From contig CALHKJ010000215.1 in the NCBI GenBank assembly GCA_938033975.1, positions 1-6,344 of the forward strand: a stretch of 6,344 nucleotides of DNA, read 5' to 3'. Source of the stretch: an uncultured Saprospiraceae bacterium. Lineage in GTDB: Bacteria > Bacteroidota > Bacteroidia > Chitinophagales > Saprospiraceae. Below, one piece after another: positions 1 through 6,344 of this stretch. Position 1 is the stretch's first letter, and every line of letters starts with the position of its first letter. The notes beneath the pieces were generated by a model. That model did not search any database. It was not told the DNA's origin and worked only from the letters and a program-made list of their open reading frames with translations. Made by a program: the position numbers and the translations under genes.

Positions 1-541
1 TATCAACCATAATCTTAGAGATTTCGCTTCTGCAAATAAGGACTATGTAAAAACAACACAGCTCAATAAGGGAATTCTTACAGTTTGGGAGCAAAGAATG
101 AGCAATGAAATACAAATGGAAGATTTCGAAAGTTTATTTAAAACATCTAAGGGAGCAATCGATTATTTTCCGCTTCAATTTAGTCCCTACTTTTACAATG
201 CACTTGCCATGATCAAAACTGGCAAAACAGATAAACTTAAGATGCAGATTCAGGAAGCGAAATTTGTTGCAGCAAAAGATGAAAGCTCTATTATGAGACT
301 TGCATATCTTGAAAGCTTGCAATCATTTTTGTCCGACGATCTTGCAGCTACAAAAACATTTGTAGAGAAATACGCTGATGCAAAATATACAGATTATCTA
401 GTGCACGAATTGATAGGAGATATCTTTGCGAAAAAAGGAGATATCAAATCCGCATTGCAATCATGGTTGTACTCATCCAAATTAGGAAATCACTCACCAA
501 CTTTATTAAAAAAGATAAGTGAAGAAAAATATATCAATTAA
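1..541 (+). CDS. TPR-repeat protein, 3' part only (5' end outside window)
   Basis: The reading frame is open from the window edge (first full codon at 2-4) to TAA at 539-541, giving 179 visible C-terminal residues. An internal ATG at 98 is not needed as a start, because the 32 codons before it read through without a stop and encode plausible protein. The protein is alpha-helical and soluble in the visible part. Its last helix pair (VHELIGDIFAKKGDIKSALQ, then SWLYSSKLGN and a terminal LLKKI) matches the end of a tetratricopeptide repeat, with the small/large residue spacing and the G-D-I-x-x-A-L-x-x-W pattern. TPR proteins act as scaffolds for protein-protein contacts; the partner cannot be read from the sequence. 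In Bacteroidota a TPR protein commonly precedes a DUF4292 lipoprotein, as it does here, so a role in the cell envelope is inferred. Signal peptide and total length are unknown because the 5' end is missing. Confidence 0.8.
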   Translation, partial: INHNLRDFASANKDYVKTTQLNKGILTVWEQRMSNEIQMEDFESLFKTSKGAIDYFPLQFSPYFYNALAMIKTGKTDKLKMQIQEAKFVAAKDESSIMRLAYLESLQSFLSDDLAATKTFVEKYADAKYTDYLVHELIGDIFAKKGDIKSALQSWLYSSKLGNHSPTLLKKISEEKYIN

Positions 542-1295
542 AATATCCCTAGCATTTCTGCTTTGTACTCTTTTAGCTTCCGCTTGTAAAACAAAAAAAA
601 TTGTTTCAGAGGCTTCTGGTATAGAAGCCTACAGTGAGACCGATATTAAATATAAGATCAAAGCAGCCAATATTTATTTCTCAACAATGGAAGCTTCCGG
701 AGTGGCCAATATCAATTCGCCACAACTAAATATCTCAGGAAATTTTATCATGAGATTAGATCATAATAAAAGAGCTTGGATGGTTGTCAAAAAATTTGGA
801 ATAGAAGCGGCTAGAATATTGATTGAAAATGATACCATGACGATGCTCAATCGTTTTGAAAAGTCTTATATGCAGATGCCTGTTGAAGACGGTCTAAAGA
901 TGATTGGATTATCCATGAGTCAAAACGAAGTGATTGAATTCCTCGCGGGTAATGCAGTAATCGACAATAGCGAATTCTTATCGATGTCCCAGGACTCATT
1001 TACCTACGAGTATAAAACAGCTTTCGATAACTTGATAGCAAATTACACCTTTGATGCCTTGAATGAAATTACAACCAAGGCCACATTTGCAGACATGCAA
1101 AATAATAGCCTAGAGTGTGAATACTCCGACTACAAGACCATCGATGAAGTGCAAATGATCGCTTATAATAGATTGCTCTCCACCTCTGATCCTAGAATCG
1201 GAGAAGCTAGTATTGAACTTGACTTCAAAGAAATTAGTGTAGACCAAGTCTTGAGTTTCCCTTTTGAGATCCCATCCCACTACAATAAAAAATAA
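519..1295 (+). CDS. DUF4292 family lipoprotein (LolA/LolB-like fold suspected)
   Basis: This is a 258-residue protein. The GTG at 519 is chosen as start because an in-frame TAA lies directly before it (516-518), and because the next Met codon, at residue 57, would lose the signal peptide. The N-terminus has lysines, a hydrophobic stretch (about residues 9-20) and a lipobox ending ASA-C23, so Cys23 is probably lipidated. The residues after it (KTKK) are basic, unlike the acidic signal known for surface-exposed Bacteroidota lipoproteins, so a periplasm-facing outer-membrane location is inferred. The mature part shows the DUF4292 pattern: a beta-rich segment with RAWMVVKKFGIEAARILIEND (split here as residues 85-95 and 96-105), then NRFEKSYM (111-118) and a short helix near residues 136-143 (EVIEFLAG). 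This resembles the LolA/LolB/LppX type of lipid-binding half barrel, but molecular function is not established. The gene overlaps the TPR gene by 23 nt and ends with tandem TAA TAA. Confidence 0.85.
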   Translation: MKKNISIKISLAFLLCTLLASACKTKKIVSEASGIEAYSETDIKYKIKAANIYFSTMEASGVANINSPQLNISGNFIMRLDHNKRAWMVVKKFGIEAARILIENDTMTMLNRFEKSYMQMPVEDGLKMIGLSMSQNEVIEFLAGNAVIDNSEFLSMSQDSFTYEYKTAFDNLIANYTFDALNEITTKATFADMQNNSLECEYSDYKTIDEVQMIAYNRLLSTSDPRIGEASIELDFKEISVDQVLSFPFEIPSHYNKK

Positions 1296-1300
1296 TAAGC

Positions 1301-2509
1301 ATGGCAGAATGGAATGTAGGGTCCAAAGATAAAAAAGGACTCCGAAAAGAAATTGAGAAGGCCATCTTGGTAGGTGTTGTCTCGCAAAATCAAACCAAAG
1401 AGCAGGTCGATGAATACATGGACGAACTCGAGTTTTTGGCGATGACTGCCGGGGCGAAAACAATCAAAAGATATGTGCAGAAATTGCCGCACCCGCATAA
1501 GTCAACTTTTGTCGGAAAGGGTAAGGTAGAAGAAATTGAATTATACCTAGAACATCATGATGTGGACATGGTGATTTTTGATGATGACCTTACTGGAAAG
1601 CAAACCAACATCCTGGAGGAAATTTTCAAAGTGAAAATCATTGATCGAAGTACCTTGATCTTGGACATATTTGCAAGTAGAGCTCAAACCGCTCAAGCAA
1701 AAACGCAGGTCGAATTGGCACAGATGCAATACATGCTTCCTAGATTGAGAGGTCTTTGGGATCACCTCGAAAGACAAAGAGGGGGTATCGGTATGCGTGG
1801 TCCAGGTGAGCAAGAAATTGAGACGGATAGAAGGATTGTGAGAGACAAAATCTCTTTATTGAAAAAGAAGCTTCACAAAATTGATCTTCAAAATCAAACG
1901 CAGCGAAAAAATAGAGGAGCACTCATCAGAGTTGCACTTGTGGGATACACCAATGTTGGGAAGTCAACCATCATGAATGTATTGAGTAAGTCGCAAGTGT
2001 TTGCAGAAAACAAATTATTTGCAACCTTGGACACTACAGTTAGAAAAGTGGTATTTGGTTCTATGCCGTTCCTTTTGTCTGACACAGTTGGTTTTATCAG
2101 AAAGCTACCTCACCATCTTGTAGAATCATTTAAGTCCACCTTGGATGAGGTAAGAGAAAGTGATATCGTAGTGCATGTAGTTGATATGGCGCACCCGCAA
2201 TATGAAGACCATATTAATACAGTAAATAAAACTATGAAAGATCTAAATGTAGGGGAGAAACCTACCTTGATGGTATTTAATAAATTGGATCTTTATAGAG
2301 AAAGAAATTTTGATGAACTACTAGATAGTGAAACCAAAGAAGACATCCTTGCTGAGCTGTTAAACAAACACCAAAGCGCAACAGATCATCCTGTACTTTT
2401 TGTTTCTGCCCAAGAAAAAGAAAATATGAATACTTTGAGAGAAATCTTGGGTGACATGATCAAAAAACAATATGAAATAAGGTACCCTTACCAAACCAAA
2501 ACTTGGTAA
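1301..2509 (+). CDS. hflX: GTPase HflX, ribosome-splitting factor
   Basis: This 402-residue cytoplasmic GTPase has about the usual length for HflX. Members of the family bind the 50S subunit and split stalled 70S ribosomes, for example after heat or antibiotic stress (known from E. coli and others). The N-terminal HflX domain spans about residues 20-205 and includes VGKGKVEEI (71-79), the DRSTLILDIFASRAQT segment (115-130) and the glycine-rich GGIGMRGPGEQEIETDRR (161-178), followed by a charged helix. The GTPase domain follows: G1 GYTNVGKS (215-222), switch region TLDTTVR (242-248), G3 DTVG (261-264) followed by FIRKLPHHLVESF, G4 NKLD (327-330) and G5 SA (369-370). All motifs are intact. The ATG at 1301 lies 5 nt after the stop of the lipoprotein gene, behind an A-rich leader without a Shine-Dalgarno, which suggests cotranscription. 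Confidence 0.97.
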   Translation: MAEWNVGSKDKKGLRKEIEKAILVGVVSQNQTKEQVDEYMDELEFLAMTAGAKTIKRYVQKLPHPHKSTFVGKGKVEEIELYLEHHDVDMVIFDDDLTGKQTNILEEIFKVKIIDRSTLILDIFASRAQTAQAKTQVELAQMQYMLPRLRGLWDHLERQRGGIGMRGPGEQEIETDRRIVRDKISLLKKKLHKIDLQNQTQRKNRGALIRVALVGYTNVGKSTIMNVLSKSQVFAENKLFATLDTTVRKVVFGSMPFLLSDTVGFIRKLPHHLVESFKSTLDEVRESDIVVHVVDMAHPQYEDHINTVNKTMKDLNVGEKPTLMVFNKLDLYRERNFDELLDSETKEDILAELLNKHQSATDHPVLFVSAQEKENMNTLREILGDMIKKQYEIRYPYQTKTW

Positions 2510-2527
2510 GCTTCAAACAACAACAAT

Positions 2528-3625
2528 ATGAATTCTATTCTAGAGAAATATGCCAATCTATTGGTAGACTATTGCTTGGAAATCAAAAAAGGAGATAAAT
2601 TATATATCAATTCATCTACAGCAGGTGAGCCATTGGTGAGAGAAGTGTTTAGAGCAGCAACCAAGGCTGGAGGAATTGTGGAATACAATCTTAGCTTTAG
2701 CGAAGAGAGTAGAATTAAAATGAAATATGCAGAAGGAGAGCAACTCACTCATCAGCCAATTCTGCATGCTCACGCCATGGAATACTTTGATGCTTACCTT
2801 GCTATCCGAGCTCCCCACAATCTAGTGGAGAATCATGATATCGATAAAGAAAAGAAAAAGATACGAGGTGCAGCGATGAAGTCTATGTCAGATCATTACT
2901 TTAGGCGTACGGCCGATGGGTCAATGGTCAGATCGCTTTGTCAATATCCAACCCATGCAAGTGCACAAATGGCTGGTATGTCACTGGAAGAATACAGTCA
3001 GTTTGTATTCAATGCTTGTAGACTTTATGATGACGACCCGAAGGCATCTTGGTTAAAAGTAAGAGAGAATCAACAACACATTGTTGACTATCTAAATAAG
3101 GTTGACAAGATTCAATACATCAGCAATGGGACGGATATTTCTTTTAGAGTAAAAGATAGAGTTTGGATCAATTCAGATGGTAGAACAAACATGCCAAGTG
3201 GAGAAGTTTTTACTGGTCCCATAGAAGATAGCGTCAACGGAACGGTTTACTTTAGTTTTCCTTCTGTCTATTCTAGTCAGCCCGTAAAAGGAATTACACT
3301 AGAAGTAAAGGATGGAAAAGTAGAAAGCTGGAATGCCGAAGAAGGACAAGCTCTACTAGATGAAATATTTGAGATCCCAGGTGCAAGATATTTTGGAGAA
3401 GTCGCAATTGGTACCAACTACAATATCCAACAAGCAACAAAGAATATACTCTTTGATGAGAAAATTGGAGGAACCATCCACATGGCAGTGGGTCAATCTT
3501 ATCTTCAGACCGGAGCCAAGAACCAATCTGCTATCCATTGGGATATGATAACAGACATGTCCCAAGGTGGACAAATCATAGCAGATGGTACCCTTATCTA
3601 TGAAAATGGAAAATTCCTCATCTAA
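2528..3625 (+). CDS. Family M29 metallo-aminopeptidase (AmpS/aminopeptidase T type)
   Basis: This 365-residue protein lacks a signal peptide and is probably cytoplasmic. Family M29 enzymes remove N-terminal residues from peptides using a two-metal centre and act as dimers. The N-terminal domain (about 1-190) carries the family's opening pattern, YANLLVDYCLEIKKGDKLYI (residues 8-27). The C-terminal domain holds the likely metal ligands: E226 in MPSGEVFTGP, E291 in FGEVAIGTN, H318 in GGTIHMAVG, and H337 and D339 in AIHWDM. Tyr325 (VGQSY) sits seven residues after H318, matching the family's catalytic tyrosine. All expected active-site residues are therefore present. The length is somewhat below the roughly 410 residues of AmpS/AmpT. 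The ATG at 2528 follows hflX by 18 nt and is preceded by an A/C-rich leader (CAACAACAAT) with no Shine-Dalgarno. Substrate preference cannot be predicted, and the link with hflX may be positional only. Confidence 0.93.
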   Translation: MNSILEKYANLLVDYCLEIKKGDKLYINSSTAGEPLVREVFRAATKAGGIVEYNLSFSEESRIKMKYAEGEQLTHQPILHAHAMEYFDAYLAIRAPHNLVENHDIDKEKKKIRGAAMKSMSDHYFRRTADGSMVRSLCQYPTHASAQMAGMSLEEYSQFVFNACRLYDDDPKASWLKVRENQQHIVDYLNKVDKIQYISNGTDISFRVKDRVWINSDGRTNMPSGEVFTGPIEDSVNGTVYFSFPSVYSSQPVKGITLEVKDGKVESWNAEEGQALLDEIFEIPGARYFGEVAIGTNYNIQQATKNILFDEKIGGTIHMAVGQSYLQTGAKNQSAIHWDMITDMSQGGQIIADGTLIYENGKFLI

Positions 3626-3644
3626 TTTTAAACCTTTTAGCTTC

Positions 3645-3658
3645 TATTAGGTCTAATA
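3645..3658. promoter_or_regulatory. Near-palindrome in the gap before the receptor gene; possible operator or promoter region
   Basis: In the 55-nt gap (3626-3680) the arms TATTAG (3645-3650) and CTAATA (3653-3658) are exact reverse complements around GT. The stretch just after it, AACTTTTG (3658-3665), differs by one base from the Bacteroidota -7 consensus TAnnTTTG, but no matching -33 TTTG is visible upstream. The site could be an operator over a weak promoter for the receptor gene, a weak AT-rich hairpin ending the upstream transcript, or chance in AT-rich DNA. The evidence is thin. Confidence 0.2.
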
Positions 3659-3680
3659 ACTTTTGCCACAAACATCAATA

Positions 3681-6167
3681 ATGAAAAAATTACTTTTCAC
3701 AGCGTTTTTAGTCATTTTAGTCAGCATTTTCGGCTACAGTCAAAGACCAGGAGGTCAGGGAGGCCAAGGAGGAAGAGGAAATTTTGACCCTAATAATATG
3801 CCTAAGATTACTATCAAAGGCATGGTGATGGATGGAGAAACAAATACTCCATTAGAATTTGCTACAATTACAATCAATAGTTTGAAAGATGGTCAAGTTG
3901 TGACTGGAGGAATGACCGAGGCTGATGGGAGTTTTAATTTTCAATCGCGACCAGGAAGATTCTCCGCAACCATAGATTTTTTATCATACGAATCTGTAGA
4001 AATCAATCCAGTTCCTTTTGAAAGAGGACAAAGAGAAATTGATCTAGGAACGGTAACACTGAATTTATCAGGAGAAGTAATCGAAGGAGTAGAAATCAGA
4101 GCAGAGAAATCAGAGACTATTTATAAGCTTGACAAAAAAGTATTTACGGTAGGTCAAGATTTAGCAAATGCGGGCGGATCAGCAGAAGAGATTTTAGATA
4201 ATGTACCAAGTCTTACAGTTGATATTGATGGAAATGTAAATCTAAGAGGTTCTGGTAATGTGAGAATGTTAATCAATGGTCAGCCTTCTTCACTTTTGAG
4301 ATCAGGAAATATGAATGGCCTTCGTTCGATTCAAGCTTCAGACATTGATCGTGTTGAGGTGATTACCAATCCATCTGCAAAGTACGAAGCAGAGGGGATG
4401 GCTGGAATTATCAATATCATATTAAAGAAAGAAGAAAAGAAAGGATTCAATGGTGCATTTAATGCTGGTTTTGGTTTTCCTCTTCGATACAATGCAGGAG
4501 CACAATTGAATTATAGAAAAAACAAAACAAACTTTTTTGTAAACTACTCAAGTGGCTTCCGGTCCAATCCTGGTTTTTCTGATGAGTACAGTCGACAATT
4601 GGTTGATGATTTGTTCAGAAGAGCATACAGAGATTCTGATAGAAATCGCCAAGGACAAAACAACAGAATACGTGCAGGATTAGATTACTTTATCGATGAA
4701 AACCAGACACTAACTTTTGCTGGATCTTACGGTTTTTCCGATGATAATAATATCAACTCAACATCTTACCTTGATTCTCTGGAACAAGGAAATAATGTAG
4801 AGTTTCTTCAAACCTTATTTAGAGAAGAAAATGAAATAGAGGATGAAACCAACCAAGAATATTCTGTGGTCTATGTCAATGACTTTGGAAGAAATGGTCA
4901 GGAACTAACAGCTACTTTGAGATATGATAGTAGTGGAGAAACTGAAAGTTCAGATATTCTACAAAGTATAAATAATCAAGCCTTAAGCAATGTACAGAAA
5001 GTTGATATTGAAGAAATTCAGACCAATGCAATGGGTCAAATAGATTTCTCCAAAGAATTAGAAAATAGTTTTAAAGTTGAGTCTGGTCTGCGTGTAAATC
5101 TCAGAACGATTGGAAACAACTACGAGGTCAATCAAATCACGGATGGAACCTTGGCTGTAGTTGATTCATTGACAGATGATTTTAAATACAATGAAGATAT
5201 TTATGCAGCCTACGGAACCTTGTCGAAAACTTGGAATGAAAAATTCAGTGCTCAGGTAGGACTAAGAGTTGAGCATTCTGTTATTTCAACAGAGTTTGCC
5301 AACAATGTAAGTCAAGATACTAGTTATAATTATCTAAGAGCATTTCCTTCTGCATTTTTAACCTACAATGTAGATAGCAAGAATGCTTTTCAGTTGAGTT
5401 ATAGTAGAAGAATTCAAAGACCTAGATTCTGGTACCTAAATCCATTTTTAACCTTAGCGGATGATAGAAATGTTTTTGTTGGGAATCCAAAGTTGTTACC
5501 AGAATATACGGACTCATATGAGTTAGGATATGTTCGTTACCTAGACAAAGGTTCGTTTAGCTCAAGTTTGTTTTACAAGTTGACAACAGATGTGATTACA
5601 AGAGTAAGAACATTTAGCAACGATGGTACGACAGTTTCATTTCCGGTCAATCTGAGTGAGGAAGTAAGTTACGGTCTTGACCTTTCGGCAAATTACGATG
5701 CAACCAAGTGGTTGCGTCTTGACGGAAATATCACTGCCTTCAATTACAATCAGTCTGCCGATGGTGGGCAATACGGAATCGATGCATCAGACATAAGTTG
5801 GTTTGGTAGAGTAGGAGCTCGAGTTAAGTTCTGGAAAAATGCCAGCCTACAAACTCGATTCAATTATAGAGCGCCTAGAGAAAATATTCAAGGATTAAGT
5901 AGAGCTGTGTACACAGTTGATTTTGGCTTGAGCAAAGATTTCTTAGACAACAATCTTACGGTAACCATCAGCAGCAGAGATTTGCTAAACAGTAGAATAA
6001 GAAGTTATATTATTGACTTGGAGCCAGACTATTACGCTGAGGGAGAAAGTCAATGGAGAGGTGGCGGTGTGATGCTCAACATGAGTTACAGAATCAATCA
6101 AAAGAAAAAGAGAGGCGGCGATAGATCAAGAGGCGGCGGATTCGAAGGCGGCGGCGAAGAATTTTAA
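3681..6167 (+). CDS. Outer-membrane beta-barrel receptor, TonB-dependent type (OMP_b-brl_3-like)
   Basis: The protein is 828 residues. The ATG at 3681 is preferred over an in-frame TTG at 3663 because it places a clean signal peptide at the N-terminus (MKKLLFTAFLVILVSIFGYS, cleavage near residue 20). Next come a Gly/Gln/Arg-rich linker (about 22-33), a carboxypeptidase-regulatory-like beta domain (about 43-128, with TPLEFATITI and ADGSFNF), and a short EVIEGVEIRAE segment (132-142) where a TonB box would lie. The plug domain (about 150-250) includes GNVNLRGSGNVRMLING and the end motif PSAKYEAEGMAGIINIILKK. The barrel spans about 255-807 with alternating strands and the diagnostic YSRRIQRP (574-581), LNPF (586-589) and GNPKLLPEYT (601-610). 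It ends in a Gly/Arg/Glu-rich tail (808-828) finishing in Phe. Substrate is unknown; no SusD-like partner is in the window, so glycan uptake is not supported. Confidence 0.93.
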   Translation: MKKLLFTAFLVILVSIFGYSQRPGGQGGQGGRGNFDPNNMPKITIKGMVMDGETNTPLEFATITINSLKDGQVVTGGMTEADGSFNFQSRPGRFSATIDFLSYESVEINPVPFERGQREIDLGTVTLNLSGEVIEGVEIRAEKSETIYKLDKKVFTVGQDLANAGGSAEEILDNVPSLTVDIDGNVNLRGSGNVRMLINGQPSSLLRSGNMNGLRSIQASDIDRVEVITNPSAKYEAEGMAGIINIILKKEEKKGFNGAFNAGFGFPLRYNAGAQLNYRKNKTNFFVNYSSGFRSNPGFSDEYSRQLVDDLFRRAYRDSDRNRQGQNNRIRAGLDYFIDENQTLTFAGSYGFSDDNNINSTSYLDSLEQGNNVEFLQTLFREENEIEDETNQEYSVVYVNDFGRNGQELTATLRYDSSGETESSDILQSINNQALSNVQKVDIEEIQTNAMGQIDFSKELENSFKVESGLRVNLRTIGNNYEVNQITDGTLAVVDSLTDDFKYNEDIYAAYGTLSKTWNEKFSAQVGLRVEHSVISTEFANNVSQDTSYNYLRAFPSAFLTYNVDSKNAFQLSYSRRIQRPRFWYLNPFLTLADDRNVFVGNPKLLPEYTDSYELGYVRYLDKGSFSSSLFYKLTTDVITRVRTFSNDGTTVSFPVNLSEEVSYGLDLSANYDATKWLRLDGNITAFNYNQSADGGQYGIDASDISWFGRVGARVKFWKNASLQTRFNYRAPRENIQGLSRAVYTVDFGLSKDFLDNNLTVTISSRDLLNSRIRSYIIDLEPDYYAEGESQWRGGGVMLNMSYRINQKKKRGGDRSRGGGFEGGGEEF
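6113..6156 (+). repeat. AGGCGGCG repeats coding the receptor's glycine-rich tail
   Basis: AGGCGGCG occurs at 6113-6120 and 6131-6138, and again as AGGCGGCGGCG at 6146-6156. All lie within the last 20 codons of the receptor gene. They encode RGG, RGGG and EGGGE. Seven of these eight glycine codons are GGC, whereas the N-terminal glycine-rich linker of the same protein uses mostly GGA. The repeat is in frame and does not disturb the gene. Confidence 0.75.
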
Positions 6168-6178
6168 TTCAAACGCAT

Positions 6179-6189
6179 ACACACACACA
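6179..6189. repeat. AC dinucleotide run
   Basis: Five AC units plus a final A lie 12 nt after the stop codon of the receptor gene. The run is short and non-coding. It may be slippage-prone, but it is too far downstream of a gene to act as a phase-variation switch for any gene seen here. Confidence 0.6.
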
Positions 6190-6200
6190 TATAAATTACC

Positions 6201-6272
6201 TCCAAGGGGTTTCAACAAGCACTTACTGCATCCAAGGGGTTTTAACCCCTTGTCACCCTTAGTTACCCCTTG
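6201..6272. repeat. CAAGGGGT repeat cluster, two direct and two inverted copies
   Basis: The 12-mer TCCAAGGGGTTT occurs at 6201-6212 and 6231-6242, exactly 30 nt apart. Its inverted core ACCCCTTG occurs at 6245-6252 and 6265-6272, 20 nt apart, each followed by T. The second forward copy and first inverted copy form arms CAAGGGGTT (6233-6241) and AACCCCTTG (6244-6252) around TT. The outer copies (6203-6210 and 6265-6272) can pair as well, so nested or alternative hairpins are possible. The unit may be an intergenic dispersed repeat; copy number in the genome cannot be judged from this window. Confidence 0.75.
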
Positions 6273-6281
6273 TTCCTTTTT
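6233..6281 (+). terminator. Probable intrinsic terminator after the receptor gene
   Basis: A GC-rich stem can form between CAAGGGGT (6233-6240, or the copy at 6203-6210) and ACCCCTTG (6265-6272), directly followed by the T-rich tract TTCCTTTTT (6273-6281). The tight inner hairpin (6233-6252) is stronger but is followed by GTCACCC, not a T-tract, so the exact stem used is uncertain. On the minus strand the region has no clear T-tract. The position 65 nt and more after the receptor stop codon fits transcript termination. Confidence 0.45.
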
Positions 6282-6282
6282 G

Positions 6283-6344
6283 TCACACAGCCATCAATGA
6301 TGACACATCCACCAATGTACCACTAGGGTCCTTCAACAGAAGCC
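6283..6344 (-). CDS. Possible 3' end of a convergent gene (unidentified)
   Basis: On the minus strand one frame stays open from the window edge to a TGA at 6285-6283, giving 19 residues (LLLKDPSGTLVDVSSLMAV). The other two minus-strand frames hit stops within the first seven codons. The composition looks protein-like, and a convergent gene would explain why a terminator-like repeat cluster lies just beyond the stop. Nineteen codons can remain open by chance, and I recognise no family. No plus-strand gene start is visible here; the ATG at 6298 stops after nine codons. Confidence 0.25.
   Translation of the reverse strand, partial: LLLKDPSGTLVDVSSLMAV

Noticed and set aside
98..541. ATG at 98 as the true start of the TPR gene
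   Set aside because: The frame is open to the window edge with protein-like codons, and nothing resembling a leader or start region precedes 98, so the gene is 5'-truncated by the window.
1110..1498. Minus-strand ORFs of 117 and 72 codons across the lipoprotein-hflX junction
   Set aside because: They lie opposite two well-supported genes, overlap each other, and resemble no known family. They are shadow frames.
3360..3548. Plus-strand ORF of 62 codons inside the aminopeptidase gene
   Set aside because: It is out of frame within the conserved metal-binding region of the M29 gene and has no independent support.
3663..3680. TTG start adding six residues to the receptor
   Set aside because: The ATG at 3681 gives a standard signal peptide starting MKK. 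The TTG would put MPQTSI in front of it and has no better ribosome-binding context.
3681..6167. SusC-type glycan transporter of a polysaccharide utilisation locus
   Set aside because: The gene is shorter than typical SusC, lacks the long SusC N-terminal pattern, and no SusD-like or glycoside hydrolase gene is adjacent on the visible side.
6201..6272. CRISPR array
   Set aside because: The repeats are only 12 nt, two copies in each orientation, with no cas genes nearby. The inverted arrangement fits hairpins, not an array.

Overview
The window is a compact, all-forward gene block typical of a Bacteroidota chromosome. Three observations point there. One gene is an outer-membrane beta-barrel receptor with an N-terminal carboxypeptidase-regulatory-like domain. 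Another is a DUF4292 lipoprotein, a family I know only from this phylum. Start codons follow A-rich leaders with no clear Shine-Dalgarno sequence. I cannot name a class or genus with confidence. The base composition is moderately AT-rich, and apart from one short tract the coding style looks uniform, with no sign of recent transfer.

Layout: (1) positions 1-541 hold the 3' end of a TPR-repeat protein gene, cut by the window edge. (2) 519-1295 encodes a lipoprotein of the DUF4292 family. It starts at GTG inside the end of the TPR gene, overlapping it by 23 nt. (3) 1301-2509 is hflX, a ribosome-associated GTPase, 5 nt after the lipoprotein gene. (4) 2528-3625 is a family M29 metallo-aminopeptidase, 18 nt after hflX. 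(5) After a 55-nt gap, 3681-6167 encodes an 828-residue outer-membrane beta-barrel receptor of the TonB-dependent type. (6) 6168-6344 is mostly non-coding. It holds an AC dinucleotide run, four copies of an octamer (CAAGGGGT or its complement) arranged as direct and inverted repeats, a T-rich tract, and possibly the 3' end of a convergent minus-strand gene.

Genes 1-4 are close enough to be one transcription unit. Genes 1 and 2 look translationally coupled and probably belong to envelope biogenesis. hflX and the aminopeptidase are housekeeping functions (rescue of stalled ribosomes, peptide turnover) whose pairing here may be positional only. The receptor gene may be read through from upstream or have its own promoter in the 55-nt gap, where a small near-palindrome lies. 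Transcription probably ends in the repeat cluster downstream.

I did not find a clearly new biological system. The points most worth a second look are the CAAGGGGT repeat cluster, the LolB-like candidate lipoprotein with its overlapping GTG start, and the GGC-coded Gly/Arg-rich C-terminal tail of the receptor.
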